64,000 nucleotides of DNA from Dokdonella immobilis (GCF_900115085.1 NZ_FOVF01000028.1:1-64000); one strand, 5' to 3'; positions 28,572-40,072 are shown, numbered from the stretch's first letter. Numbers and translations: made by a program. Notes: generated by a model from the letters alone, not told the origin.

Positions 28572-28627
28572 CAGTGACACGATTTAGGGTCAGTGACAGG
28601 GTTTCGCGCCCACTGACAGAGTTAACG
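28572..28627. repeat. Three tandem 19-20 bp repeats, IS-end-like remnant
   Basis: Near-identical units begin at 28572 (CAGTGACACGATTTAGGG), 28591 (CAGTGACAGGGTTTCGCGCC) and 28611 (CACTGACAGAGTTAACGG). Arrays of this kind with about 20-bp spacing occur at termini of some insertion sequences as multiple transposase sites. No transposase is adjacent, so this would be a remnant marking the right edge of the island. Alternatively they are operators for the ntrB promoter. Confidence 0.5.
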
Positions 28628-28702
28628 GATGCGGACAGTTGCAGCCTCATGCGCTGTAAGCCCAATATCCCGAGCGGCAGCATTTTGCTCTAATGTAGTG
28701 CA

Positions 28703-29742
28703 ATGGCGAAAGATCGCACCACATTAATGCAATTCGCGGATCGCGAGGCGCAGGACGTGCTCGCACAGTGCGTCACGGCAATGGCGCGGCTCGACACCGA
28801 ATTGCATTTCACCTGGATGAATCCGGCCCTGGCCGAATTGCTCGGAGCCGGCATGTTGCGCTGGCAGGGCGCATCGCTCGAGGTCATCGAGCCGGGATCT
28901 TCCGGCATCGTCGATGCGGCCCGACGGGCGCTCGCCGACCAGCAGGTCGTGGTGCTGCGCCAGGTGGCGGTCCGCAGCAGTGCCGACGCCGACCTGATTG
29001 GTGACATCGCTTTCACGCCGCTCGGCGACCAGCACCTGTTGCTCGAGCTGCATCCGCACAGCGCCACCAGCGAGCGCGGATCGCCGCTGCTCTCGGAATC
29101 GCTGCGCGGCTTCGCCCATGAGGTCAAGAATCCGCTGGCCGGTGTGCGCGGTGCGGCGCAATTGATCGGTCGCCGGGTCGACACCGACGAGCTGCGCGAA
29201 CTGGCCGATCTGATTATCGGCGAGAGCGACCGCCTGACCGCACTGGCCGATCGCCTGCTGCGCGCCCGCGGCAAGCCGCGTCTCACGCGCCTCAATCTGC
29301 ATGAACTGCTCGAACGGGTCGCCCTGCTCATCGCGGCCGAAGCCGAGGCACCGAACGTGCGCCGCGACTACGACCCGAGCTTGCCGCTGGCCATCGGCGA
29401 CGGCGATCGCCTGTATCAATTGATCCTCAACCTCGCGCGCAACGCGGTCGAGGCCGAGGCGACGACGCTGACGCTGCGCACGCGGGTCGAGTTCGGCGTG
29501 CGCCTCAACGAGCGCCTGCGCCGGGTCGTCCTGCGGGTCGACGTGATCGACGACGGCCACGGGGTGCCGGCCGATATCGCCTCAACGTTGTACCAGCCCC
29601 TGGTCTCGGGTCGCCCGAACGGCACCGGCCTGGGCCTGGCCCTGGCCCGGGAAATCGCTCATGAGCATGGCGGCGAATTGCGCCACGGCAGCCGGGCCGG
29701 CGCGACCACGTTCACCCTGCTGCTGCCACTGGAGCTGTCGCC

Positions 29743-29746
<4 letters not shown>
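28703..29746 (+). CDS. ntrB: Nitrogen regulation sensor histidine kinase NtrB
   Basis: 347 residues, cytosolic, no membrane segment. It has a small PAS-like sensor, then the H-box GFAHEVKNPLAG with phospho-accepting His139, then the N-box NLARNAVEAEA and the G-box GTGLGLALAREI of the ATPase domain. It phosphorylates NtrC under nitrogen limitation, normally under PII control. ATGA overlap with ntrC. The upstream 300 bp contain no gene, only the tandem repeats at 28572-28627. glnA is about 26 kb away. Confidence 0.93.
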
Positions 29747-31139
<1,393 letters not shown>

Positions 31140-31143
<4 letters not shown>

Positions 31144-32489
31144 TCTGGATGTGGAAAGTGCTCAAGGCCGTGTTGTGGCTGGTGGTCGCTGTCGTCGCCC
31201 TGTTCCTGCTCAATATCGCCTACTTCCGCTGGCGCGGACCGAGCGAGGCGCAGAAGGCCGCGCTGGCGCGCGTCGAGGCGGGCACGCCGGAACCGGCCGG
31301 CCGCAATGCCTTTGCCTGGATGCTGCTGTTCAACAAGGACATCCCGGACGAGGCGATCGAGGCGACGGCGCGGGAGGATGTGAAGTTCGCCCTGGACCAC
31401 GCCCATCTGGCCAGTGCGATCGACGAAATTCCCTCGTCGCGGCTGCCGAGCCTGGCCGAACCCAAGCCCGATTCGGCCGCGTTGTGCCAGATGCAGGAAC
31501 CGGGATGTCTGGCCAGGGTCCGCATGGATCCGCAGGCCACGCGCAACGTGCTCACGGCGCACGCGCGGCTGGTCGCGCGTGCCGCGCAACTGGAGGACTT
31601 CGACTTTCTGCGCAGCGAATTTCAGCCACTGGCTGGCATGCCGATCGCCTATCGTGCGAGTGCGCAACGCCTGCGCCTGACAGCCCTGGCCCTGGCCCAT
31701 GTGGATGGCCAGCGTGAGCAAGCCTTGGCCGGGACCTGCCGCAACCTGGCTGCCTGGCGACGCTTCGGCCGCGATAACCCGTCCCTCATCTACAGCATGA
31801 TCGCCATCAACCAACGCGATGCCGCCCTGCATCTGCTGGCCGAAATGCTGGCGCGGCAGGAACCCGGCGACGCCATTCCCGCCGAATGCCACGCGGCCCT
31901 GGCCCCGGTCGCGGCCGACGAGGTGTCATTGTGCGCGCCGATGATCGGCGAGTTCGATTTCATGGAGGCCTCGCTGAAGCAGATGCAACAACCCGAAACC
32001 GGCGCCGGGGCGGATCGCGAAACGTCCACGAGTGATGATCGGGCGCTGCTCGCGGATGCCCAATACCGCTACTGGCGGGCCGAGAATGCGACGGCCTGGT
32101 GCGCAAGCGCGGCGCAGCAAGCGGCGCTGGAAGATCACCTGCTCGAGCAGACCGAGCCGGCCGTGGGTCCGCTGGAGTGCGCCTCCAATCCGGTTGCCTG
32201 CATCCTGATCCGGATCGCAGCGCCGGTGTATCCCGACTATCAGGCCCGCCTGCTCGATGCGGCCGCACATCTGCGCCTGGCCGCTACGCTGCTCTGGCTG
32301 AAGGAAGCCGGAGCGGACAAGCGCGAACTGGCGACCCGCTTCGGGCAACGGCCCGACTCGCTGCGCAGCGGTTCGCGGGCCAGCGGCATCAGCGACGACG
32401 GCCGCTTGCTCTGGGTCGACAACCTATACCGACAGCGTGGTGAGCGCTTCGAGCTGGAGCTGGCGCCAGCCCCGGAGGCCGCCCCATGA
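31140..32489 (+). CDS. Membrane-anchored hypothetical protein
   Basis: 449 residues, family not recognised. One N-terminal membrane helix (VLKAVLWLVVAVVALFLLNIAYF), then a large periplasmic helical domain with scattered cysteines (CQMQEPGC, CHAAL) that could form disulfides. It is coupled to ntrC by an ATGA overlap and to the acetyltransferase gene by another. Its place after ntrBC is probably a transcriptional convenience; I see nothing linking it to nitrogen control. Confidence 0.85.
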
Positions 32490-32959
32490 ATCCCGCGATC
32501 ATGGTCCGCGCCGCGACAACGGCCGACATTCCGTTCCTGGTCGAATGCAACGCCGCCATGGCCCTCGAAACCGAGCACAAGACCCTCGACCGCGGCCTAC
32601 TCGAGCGTGGCACGCGCGCCGTGTTCGAGGAACCGAGGCGCGGCTTTTATCGCGTCGCCGAACGCGCCGGCGAAGCGATCGGCAGCCTGATGGTGACTTA
32701 CGAATGGAGCGACTGGCGCAACGGCGACTGGTGGTGGATCCAGAGCGTGTACGTGACCCCGCCAGCACGGCGCAGCGGCGTGTTCAGCGCGCTCTATGCC
32801 GACGTCGAGCAGCAGGCGCGCGCGGCGCCGGGCGTCGTCGGCCTGCGCCTTTACGTCGAAAACGAGAACACGGTTGCGCTGGCGACCTATGCAGCACTTG
32901 GCATGAGTGATGCCGGTTATCGGCTGCTGCAGGCCGGCTTTATCGCCTTTGACAGTTGA
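32486..32959 (+). CDS. GNAT-family N-acetyltransferase
   Basis: 157 residues, single GNAT domain: IMVRAATTADIPFLVECN at the start, strand 4 WWWIQSVYVTPPARRSG with the acetyl-CoA loop region RRSGVFSALY, and the C-terminal LRLYVENENTVALATYAALGM typical of the fold. The acyl acceptor is unknown. Last gene of the ntrB-ntrC operon string. Confidence 0.9.
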   Translation: MNPAIMVRAATTADIPFLVECNAAMALETEHKTLDRGLLERGTRAVFEEPRRGFYRVAERAGEAIGSLMVTYEWSDWRNGDWWWIQSVYVTPPARRSGVFSALYADVEQQARAAPGVVGLRLYVENENTVALATYAALGMSDAGYRLLQAGFIAFDS

Positions 32960-33038
32960 GGTCACGCCGCGCCGGTGCTGACGACCGTCACCGGAATGCC
33001 AGCCCAGTCGAATGCCCGTGTTGGTGGCGGCGGTCCGC

Positions 33039-33773
33039 TCAGTGTGCGGCCGTGCGCTCCCGCAAGGACAGCCCATGCGCGCCGAGAATCGCGCGGAACT
33101 GGGCGAGCCGGCCCCGATCGGTCGCGTCGGAATACACGTCGCCGGCCTCGTAGTGCAGGGTGCTGCCATCCTCCAGCGTCGCCGTCTGCGCTTGGTCCGG
33201 TTCGAGCAGGGCTGCTTCGATCATTTGCCACAACCCGCCAAGTCCCGCGTGTTCATACTGGGCGCAGGCCAGCGCGCACAGATCGAGCGTGGTCAGATGC
33301 CGGGCATGCGCGGTCTTGATGCCGAATGCCTCGCCCAGCGCGAGGGCGAGCTCGGCACCGATCAGGCCCTGTTCGAGCAGCTCGCGCTCGAGCCGGGGTG
33401 CGACCTCTTCGAGTGCTGCGGTCGGACCCGAGAGCAGCCAAGGCAGGACCAGCATCGGACTGCCGAGCAACGCCCTGTCCGGTTCAAGGTCTGCCGTCGG
33501 CAGCCGCCCTTCATGCGCACCCAGGGCAATGACATGCGCGCCTTGCGGACTTCGTGGAAGCCGATCGAGCGCTTCGGCCAGGGCCGCATGCAGGGGCCAG
33601 CCCGGCCGCAGCAACTGGGCCTGGTCGTATAGCGCACCGACGAAAACGAAGTCCAGCGAACGGATCGCCGGGATATGCCGGGCCAGGTCGTGCGCCAGCG
33701 CATCGGCGAGGATGCTGGCCGTGCCGCGTTCCAGTGCGAGCACCGGAGGCACGCCGGGCGCTTCGCATTCCAC
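33039..33773 (-). CDS. Hypothetical protein
   Basis: About 245 residues from the GTG at 33773; the open frame continues to a GTG at 33914, but the added part is weak in coding character and overlaps the divergent promoter region. The sequence is Leu/Ala-rich (LALERGTASILADALAHDLARHIPAIRSLDFVFVG...HVIALGAHEGRLP). I do not recognise the family. It ends convergent with the acetyltransferase gene. Confidence 0.7.
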   Translation of the reverse strand: MECEAPGVPPVLALERGTASILADALAHDLARHIPAIRSLDFVFVGALYDQAQLLRPGWPLHAALAEALDRLPRSPQGAHVIALGAHEGRLPTADLEPDRALLGSPMLVLPWLLSGPTAALEEVAPRLERELLEQGLIGAELALALGEAFGIKTAHARHLTTLDLCALACAQYEHAGLGGLWQMIEAALLEPDQAQTATLEDGSTLHYEAGDVYSDATDRGRLAQFRAILGAHGLSLRERTAAH

Positions 33774-33919
33774 GGCAACGAGAGCAAGAAGATTCAGGAT
33801 ACGACTCGGCGCTGGCGGGGACGGGAATCGGAGGCGCGCAGTGTAACATTGCGCAAGGCCTGTTCCCGACCGCACTGGCCCCCGGAAATGGCCGTCTCCC
33901 GACCCTGGACGCACTGCAT

Positions 33920-34846
33920 GTGATCGATCTGCTGAAACGCAATGGCGCGGACCTGATCAACCTGTTTGTGCTGCCGATCCTCATTGCCCTGTTGCCGTGG
34001 CGGATCGGTTTCGCCGTGCTCCGGTTCATGGCGAGGCATGATCGTAGCCACAACGCCGCGATCGAGCAGGCGTGGCTGGCCGCCGCTCCACACTGCCCCG
34101 GGGAAGACGCGGCAAACTGGAAATGGCGGTTTCGATTGCTGCGCTTGCTCGAACGCGTCGATACCTGGCTGGTCTTCCTGCGTTCCTCGCGCTGGTGGGC
34201 GCGGCATATCGACCGTGACGGCGAGTGGCCGCGCGAGCGGGGCCCGTTCGTCATGCTCACCTATCACTGGGGCGGTGGCCAATGGATCTGGCGGCAATTG
34301 CAGGAGCAGGGCATGCCGGCCCATTTCATCGCCCGGCGCGCGCATGCCAATGATCTCGGTGCCGGTCGGGTTGCCCTCTGGTATGCCCGTGTCCGCGAAT
34401 GGGGAATCACGCGCCATGGCAATCGGGACATCATATTCACTGGCGGCAGCCGTCGTCGCATCGACGAAGTGATGGGCGCTGGCGGCAGCGTGGTCGGCAT
34501 GATGGATCTGCCGCCCGCTGCCCACCAGAAGACCATCGAACAGCCCCTGCTCGACGGCGTCGTGCGGATTCCCCTGGGCCTGGCGAACCTGGCGGCCGAG
34601 GTCGCCGCGAGCGTATTGCTGTTTCATTGTTCGTTCGATATCGGCACTGGCCGACGCAAGCTGAAGTTGCTCACGCTGCCTGCCGGATGCCCGGCCGAGG
34701 AGATCGGCAGACAATACCTCGCGGAGCTGGATCGCTGCCTTCGACGCGAATCTGCGTTCTGGCAACTATGGCCGACCGCGCCGCTGATGTTCGTCGCGAT
34801 GCCATCGCGATCGGTCAGTGGGGGGCCGCCCGCGGGGCCCGCCTGA
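33920..34846 (+). CDS. LpxL/HtrB-superfamily lysophospholipid acyltransferase
   Basis: About 308 residues from GTG 33920, the usual length for this family. Motifs include FVMLTYHWGGGQW (the H-x4-type acyltransferase site, here HWGGG) and the later MMDLPPAAHQ and LANLAAEVAASVLLFHC segments. An N-terminal hydrophobic stretch (LINLFVLPILIALLPWRIGF) would anchor it at the inner membrane. It probably acylates lipid A or another glycolipid. The frame extends to 33554, but that part lies antisense to the neighbouring gene. The start is the weakest point. Confidence 0.78.
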   Translation: MIDLLKRNGADLINLFVLPILIALLPWRIGFAVLRFMARHDRSHNAAIEQAWLAAAPHCPGEDAANWKWRFRLLRLLERVDTWLVFLRSSRWWARHIDRDGEWPRERGPFVMLTYHWGGGQWIWRQLQEQGMPAHFIARRAHANDLGAGRVALWYARVREWGITRHGNRDIIFTGGSRRRIDEVMGAGGSVVGMMDLPPAAHQKTIEQPLLDGVVRIPLGLANLAAEVAASVLLFHCSFDIGTGRRKLKLLTLPAGCPAEEIGRQYLAELDRCLRRESAFWQLWPTAPLMFVAMPSRSVSGGPPAGPA

Positions 34847-34855
34847 TTCTCGAAT

Positions 34856-35575
34856 TCAGTCGAGATGCAGCCCTTTGTAGAGCGTGCTATGCGGTGGTCG
34901 CACCGCGGCACCGGCTTCGGCTTGCGCCGTGTAGTAGTAGAGCGCAATCGACTGGCGGTGGACCGTGGCGGATTTCCAGTGGTTCGGATGACCATGGAAA
35001 CTGTCCGAGCGCGTAGAAAAGATCACGGCGCGGTTGAACAGCGGCTCGACGATTCGCTGGCAAGCCTTGGCCTGGCGATCCCACAGCTCAAGTTCGCCAC
35101 CGAGGGCGCTGGTCCAGTCCGGGGTCAGGTAGATCAGAACATTCAAACGTCGATGTGCCTGCAAGCGTTCGTGCCAGTTGAAATCGGCGTGGATGCCGAG
35201 ATGTCCGCCTTGGCGGGTCAGGTGGATTCCGCCGCCGACCATGTGCGGATCGGGTAGCAGATGGCCGATGCCGGTCAGCTTCTCGAGAAAGTCGACGAAG
35301 GGGCCGGAATTCAGATCGTGTAGCGCCGAACGCAAGGCCTGCGGGAAACGCTGCTCGTGCGAGCAACCCATTTTGACTTCGAAATGCTCGGCGCCAAAAT
35401 AGTCCCAGCCGATGTCATCCTCGGGTCGAGGGAAACAAGTGCTGAGTTCCTTCGCGCACTCCGGCCGCAGGAAATCATCGATTACCGCATGAGGGTAGGG
35501 TGTCGCCGATCGGTACGTGTCCGCCTGCATGGCCGATAGCTGCTGCAGGCGGACGGGGTCAAATACGTAAGACAT
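34856..35575 (-). CDS. 2OG-Fe(II) oxygenase (prolyl-hydroxylase-like)
   Basis: 239 residues. Iron ligands are seen as GIHADFNWH (His129, Asp131) and the distal His194 in SFHGHPNHW, with Arg207 in HRQSIALYYY as the 2-oxoglutarate contact. These match the P4Hc/2OG-FeII_Oxy_3 family. It hydroxylates an unknown protein or small molecule using O2 and 2-oxoglutarate. Start at 35575 (MSYVFDPVRL) is the first Met of the domain. Divergent from the thiolase gene with 72 bp between. Confidence 0.88.
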   Translation of the reverse strand: MSYVFDPVRLQQLSAMQADTYRSATPYPHAVIDDFLRPECAKELSTCFPRPEDDIGWDYFGAEHFEVKMGCSHEQRFPQALRSALHDLNSGPFVDFLEKLTGIGHLLPDPHMVGGGIHLTRQGGHLGIHADFNWHERLQAHRRLNVLIYLTPDWTSALGGELELWDRQAKACQRIVEPLFNRAVIFSTRSDSFHGHPNHWKSATVHRQSIALYYYTAQAEAGAAVRPPHSTLYKGLHLD

Positions 35576-35647
35576 GCAATGCGGCACCGACGGCGTAGGC
35601 GTTGCATAATAGCAGCGGATTCCAGGCAACCCCAGGTGAGGTTCGAC

Positions 35648-36928
35648 GTGACTGCGATCAAGCGTGTCGGTGTGATCGGTGGCGTGCGCATTCCGTTCTG
35701 TCGCAACAATACCGCCTATGCCGACATCGGCAACTTCGGCATGTCGGTCAAGACCCTGGGTGCACTCGTCGAACGCTACGGGCTGCATGGCGTCGAACTC
35801 GGCGAAGTCGCTTTCGGTGCGGTCATCAAGCATGCGTCGGAGTGGAATCTCGCCCGCGAGGCGACGCTCTCCTCGGGCCTCGCGCCGACCACGCCGGGCA
35901 TCACCACGGCGCGCGCCTGCGGCACCGGGCTCGACAACGCGATCCTGATCGCCAACAAGATCGCCTGCGGCCAGATCGAGGCCGGCATCGGCGGCGGTAG
36001 CGATACCACCAGCGACGTGCCGATCGTCTACGGCCGCGCCCTGCAGCAGCGCCTGCTCGCGGTCAACCGGGCCAGGAAGCCGGTCGACAAGGTCAAGGCC
36101 GCGCTCAAGGGTTTTTCCTTCGGTGAGCTGGCGCCTTCATTCCCCGGCGTGGCCGAGCCGCGCACCGGCAAGTCGATGGGCGACCACTGCGAGCTGATGG
36201 CGCGCGAATGGAAGATCTCGCGTGAGGACCAGGACAAGCTGGCCTGGGAAAGCCACCAGAAAGCGGCCGCTGCCTACGAGCGCGGATTCTTCAAGGACCT
36301 CGTCGTGCCGTTCCGCGGCCTCGACCGCGACAACATCCTGCGTCCCGACACGACCCTCGAGAAACTGGCCAGCCTGAAACCGGCCTTTGACCGCACCTCG
36401 GGCCACGGCACCCTGACCGCGGGCAACTCGACGCCGCTCAGCGATGGCGCCTCGGCGGTACTGCTCGGCAGCGAGGCATGGGCCAGGGAGCGTGGCCTGC
36501 AGATCCAGGCCTGGATCACCCATTCCGAAGTGGCCGCGGTCGACTTCGTGCATGGCGAGGGCCTGCTGATGGCGCCCACCGTGGCGGTGCCGCGCATGCT
36601 CGATGCCGCCGGCATCAGCCTGCAGGATTTCGATTTCTACGAAATCCACGAGGCGTTCGCGGCGCAGGTCCTGTGCACGTTGCGGGCCTGGGAGTCCGAG
36701 GACTACTGCAAGAACCGTCTCGGCCGCAAGAAGGCACTCGGATCGATCGATCCGGCCAAGATGAACGTCAATGGCTCCAGCCTCGCGCTCGGCCATCCGT
36801 TCGCCGCCACCGGTGCGCGCATCGTCGCCACGCTGGCCAAGCTGCTCGAGCAAAAGGGTTCCGGACGTGGACTCATTTCGATCTGCACCGCCGGCGGCAT
36901 GGGCGTGACCGCGATACTGGAGCGCTGA
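35648..36928 (+). CDS. fadI: Acetyl-CoA C-acyltransferase (FadI-type thiolase)
   Basis: Catalyses thiolytic cleavage of 3-ketoacyl-CoA in fatty-acid oxidation. 426 residues from the GTG at 35648 (AGGTGAGG upstream). The nucleophile is Cys91 in ARACGTGLDNA, the His is in EIHEAFAAQ, and the second Cys is in SICTAGGMG; LGHPFAATGAR is also conserved. Length and the YEIHEAFAAQVL segment fit FadI better than the shorter FadA. The usual partner fadJ is not next to it. Confidence 0.88.
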   Translation: MTAIKRVGVIGGVRIPFCRNNTAYADIGNFGMSVKTLGALVERYGLHGVELGEVAFGAVIKHASEWNLAREATLSSGLAPTTPGITTARACGTGLDNAILIANKIACGQIEAGIGGGSDTTSDVPIVYGRALQQRLLAVNRARKPVDKVKAALKGFSFGELAPSFPGVAEPRTGKSMGDHCELMAREWKISREDQDKLAWESHQKAAAAYERGFFKDLVVPFRGLDRDNILRPDTTLEKLASLKPAFDRTSGHGTLTAGNSTPLSDGASAVLLGSEAWARERGLQIQAWITHSEVAAVDFVHGEGLLMAPTVAVPRMLDAAGISLQDFDFYEIHEAFAAQVLCTLRAWESEDYCKNRLGRKKALGSIDPAKMNVNGSSLALGHPFAATGARIVATLAKLLEQKGSGRGLISICTAGGMGVTAILER

Positions 36929-36999
36929 AAAAGTACGGTTGCCGGAGCGCGTCCGCAGCGGGCGGCAACCCAGGGAAGCAACAACAGGGGGAGGGGAAC

Positions 37000-38358
37000 A
37001 TGGAAAACCGCAAGCATGCCTTGGTCCTGACCGGCGAGTTGCTGCCGGGATTCGAGGCCGCTGGCACCTGGCCCGAGATCGCGAAGTATTTCCGCATCGA
37101 CGATGCGCGCCTGAAATCCGACGTGCTTGCGCGCGTGCCCATGACGATCAAGGAATCCGATGACCTCGGCGATCTCGAGAAGCGCCGGGCGTCACTGACC
37201 GGACTCGGCGCGGCCAGCGAGATCCACGTGCTCGGCGGGAAGAGTTGTTTCGCGCTGGTCGACAACGTGCCGCGCGGACCGCTGCCGCGCAGCTACATCG
37301 AGCAGCGCGTGCGCAGTGGCGCCTGGCCGGCCAATACCCGGGTCGCCGCGGTCGGCAGCACCGACTGGCGCCCGCTGGACGCCGAACCCGTGTCAGCCGC
37401 CACGCCGATACCCGCACCTGCGGCCATGCCCGGTCCGGCCCAGGACGATGCGATGGATGAAGCCGATACGGTCGCGGCGAAGATCGCGCGCGTCGCCGAC
37501 AGCGTCGCCGGCCGCCTCAATGTGCCACGGGTGTTGCCGGCCGGAGCGGCGATCCATGCCGGATTCTGGCGCCGCTGCGCGGCCTACCTGATCGACGGCC
37601 TGATCCTGTTCGTGCCGGGTCTGGTCCTGATGCTGATCCCGATCCTCGGCATCATCCTCTACTTCGTCGGTCGCTGGCTCTACTTCGCGATGATGGAGAG
37701 CTCCGAGTCGCAGGCCACGCTCGGCAAGCGCGCAATGGGCCTGATCGTCACCGACGGCAAGGGCCAGCGGTTGGGCTTCGGCCAGGCCAGCGGCCGCTAT
37801 TTTGCCGGCGCGGTCTCCTACGTCACGTTCTATATCGGCTATGCGCTGGCCGGCTGGACCCAGCGCAAGCAGGCCCTGCATGACCTGATTGCCGATACCT
37901 GCGTGGTCTTCGACACGGTCAGGCCCGGCGAGGAACTGCCGACCGTGCGGCCGCCGATGCCGTGGTATGGCTGGGCCGCCAATTGCCTGCTGCTGGCGAT
38001 CTTCCCGATCGCGATCCTGGCTGCGATCGCCATTCCGGCCTACAACGACTATCTGGTTCGCGCCAAGACGGCCACGGCGATGATCGAGATCCCCTCGGCC
38101 AAGGCCGAGGTCATCGCGGCACTCGCTGCGGGCGGCGGTTGTCCCGGTGAAGTGCGCGAGAGCAGCGATGCGATGGTCGAATCGATCAGTTTTTCCGGGA
38201 CGGCGCCGAACTGCGTGATCACCCTGACCTTCGCCAGCGACAGCGATGTGCCGGCCAGCGTGCGCGCCCAGGCGGTGGAGCTGGCCTACGCCGAGGACGG
38301 CACCTGGACCTGCTCGTCGCCGATCGCCTCCAAGTACCTGCCAGCCGAATGCCGCTGA
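37000..38358 (+). CDS. RDD-family membrane protein with pilin-like C-terminus (copy 1)
   Basis: 452 residues in three parts: an N-terminal domain of about 125 residues beginning KHALVLTGELLPGF, an RDD membrane domain (IHAGFWRRCAAYLIDGLILFVPG...TLGKRAMGLIV...QALHDLIADTCVVF), and a C-terminal helix AAIAIPAYNDYLVRAKTATAM followed by a soluble domain with two Cys, like a type IV pilin without its leader. GGGGGAGGGG precedes the ATG. It is a paralogue of the next gene. Function unknown. Confidence 0.85.
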   Translation: MENRKHALVLTGELLPGFEAAGTWPEIAKYFRIDDARLKSDVLARVPMTIKESDDLGDLEKRRASLTGLGAASEIHVLGGKSCFALVDNVPRGPLPRSYIEQRVRSGAWPANTRVAAVGSTDWRPLDAEPVSAATPIPAPAAMPGPAQDDAMDEADTVAAKIARVADSVAGRLNVPRVLPAGAAIHAGFWRRCAAYLIDGLILFVPGLVLMLIPILGIILYFVGRWLYFAMMESSESQATLGKRAMGLIVTDGKGQRLGFGQASGRYFAGAVSYVTFYIGYALAGWTQRKQALHDLIADTCVVFDTVRPGEELPTVRPPMPWYGWAANCLLLAIFPIAILAAIAIPAYNDYLVRAKTATAMIEIPSAKAEVIAALAAGGGCPGEVRESSDAMVESISFSGTAPNCVITLTFASDSDVPASVRAQAVELAYAEDGTWTCSSPIASKYLPAECR

Positions 38359-38494
38359 CCGGCGCGAACACATCCGCCAGCGAGTCGCGGCGCGTGCATA
38401 TCCGCAGGCTGGCGGCGATACTGGGCAAACTGCCGGGCAGCGAGCGCACTCGCCGCCCTTGACCACGAACTGACTTCAAACGGGGAAGGGAACG

Positions 38495-40072
38495 ATGGAA
38501 CCCATCAAGCATGCCTTGGTCCTGACCGGGGACGTATTGCCGGGATTCGACGCGGCCAAAGTCTGGCCGGCGCTGGCGGCGTATTTCCGCATGGAGCCCG
38601 AGCGGCTCAAGGCGGAACTGCTGTCCAGGGCGCCGATTTCGATCAAGGAAAGCGATGACCTGACCAAGCTGCGCAACCTGCAGGACGGCGCTTCCGCCAT
38701 CGGCGCGGTGACCGATCTGCAATCCATGGGCGGTGGCGAGAACGTCTTCGTGCTCGTCGACGGCACGCCGCGCGGCCCGGTGCCGCACGCCTACGTCGAA
38801 GGGCGTGTGCGCAGCGGCGCCTGGCCCTCGAGCATCAGCGTCGCCGTGGTCGGCAGCTCGGACTGGCGCCCGTTCCTGGTGCCGGCTACGCCAGCTACCG
38901 AGGTCGACCAGCAGGCCACCGTCGCCTTCAATACCCTGAGCCCGGAAATGGCACCGGCGCGATCGGCGCCCACCCCGGCCGCCGCGCCGGAAATGCGCAT
39001 GTCCGCCGCCGCACCCGCAGCCACCCCGGCGGCCCCCGCCGGTCCGCCGATGGCGGCCGGCGCGATGCTGCCCGAGGGCGGCATCGTGCATGCCGGCTTC
39101 TGGAGGCGCTTCGCCGCGTACAGCCTCGATTCGCTCATCCTCACGATTCCGTTCCTGCTCGTGTTCGGTCTGCTCGCCTACCTGAGCTTCCGCGCCGCAA
39201 TGTCGGGTGAGGGCCCGGGCGGCCTGATCCTGCTGTTCTATTTCCTCGCCTATGTCGGCGCCATTGTCGGCTCCTGGCTGTATTTCGCGAAATTCGAGAG
39301 CGGCGCGAACCAGGCCACCCCGGGCAAGCGGATCATGGGGATCAAGGTCACCAACACCAGCGGCGAGCGCATCACCTTCGGCCGCGCCACCGGTCGCTTC
39401 TTCGGCAAGATCGTCACCGGAATCATTCCGTTCGGCATCGGCTGGATGCTGGCCGGCTGGACCGGGCGCAAGCAGGCCCTGCACGACATGATGGCCACCA
39501 CCTGCGTCGTCTTCCGCGGAGTCGAGCCGGGCCGGCCGATGCCGACCGTGCGCCCGAAGATGCCGTGGTACGGCTGGGTGCTCAACTCGCTGCCCATCCT
39601 CGCGGCCCTCATCATGTTCGCAAGCTGGGGCTACATCATGAGCCAGTTGATCGGCATGGGATCGCGGGGCGTGGACATGTCCGACACCCAGATGCCCGAC
39701 ATGGGCTCGTCCGATACCTCGACCATGTCCAGCAGCAGCTCGGGCGTCGACGAGGCGGAACGCGAGGCCGTGCGCGCCGGCCTGACCTCGGTGTTCATGG
39801 ATGCGACCGCGGCGCAGACCGAAGTCGCGGCCATCGCCGACGGTGGCAGCGACTGCCCGGCCGAAGACCGGACATCGAACAACACCTGGATCGAGTCGAT
39901 CCAGCTCGGCGGCATCTCGCCCGAGTGCACCGTCACCGTGCGCCTGTCGTCCTCGTCCGACATTCCGTTCGCGGCGCGCATCGAGCGCATCGAGTGGACC
40001 TACCAGGGGGGCGGCAACTGGCGCTGCGAATCGAGCATGGCCGCCGACCTGCTGCCGTTCAGCTGCAACTGA
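38495..40072 (+). CDS. RDD-family membrane protein (copy 2, tandem paralogue)
   Basis: 525 residues, same architecture as the gene before it: KHALVLTGDVLPGFDAAKVW N-domain, an Ala/Pro-rich linker, an RDD domain (IVHAGFWRRFAAYSLDSLIL...TPGKRIMGIKV...QALHDMMATTCVVF), one more membrane helix and a C-terminal domain with paired cysteines (DCPAE, ECTV, RCESS). The pilin-type helix is replaced by a Ser/Met-rich segment. It is followed by a strong terminator at 40107-40134. Confidence 0.85.
   Translation: MEPIKHALVLTGDVLPGFDAAKVWPALAAYFRMEPERLKAELLSRAPISIKESDDLTKLRNLQDGASAIGAVTDLQSMGGGENVFVLVDGTPRGPVPHAYVEGRVRSGAWPSSISVAVVGSSDWRPFLVPATPATEVDQQATVAFNTLSPEMAPARSAPTPAAAPEMRMSAAAPAATPAAPAGPPMAAGAMLPEGGIVHAGFWRRFAAYSLDSLILTIPFLLVFGLLAYLSFRAAMSGEGPGGLILLFYFLAYVGAIVGSWLYFAKFESGANQATPGKRIMGIKVTNTSGERITFGRATGRFFGKIVTGIIPFGIGWMLAGWTGRKQALHDMMATTCVVFRGVEPGRPMPTVRPKMPWYGWVLNSLPILAALIMFASWGYIMSQLIGMGSRGVDMSDTQMPDMGSSDTSTMSSSSSGVDEAEREAVRAGLTSVFMDATAAQTEVAAIADGGSDCPAEDRTSNNTWIESIQLGGISPECTVTVRLSSSSDIPFAARIERIEWTYQGGGNWRCESSMAADLLPFSCN

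Noticed and set aside
36478-36999. N-terminal extension of the first RDD gene
   Set aside because: It overlaps the thiolase gene in another frame; a strong ribosome site directly precedes ATG 37000.
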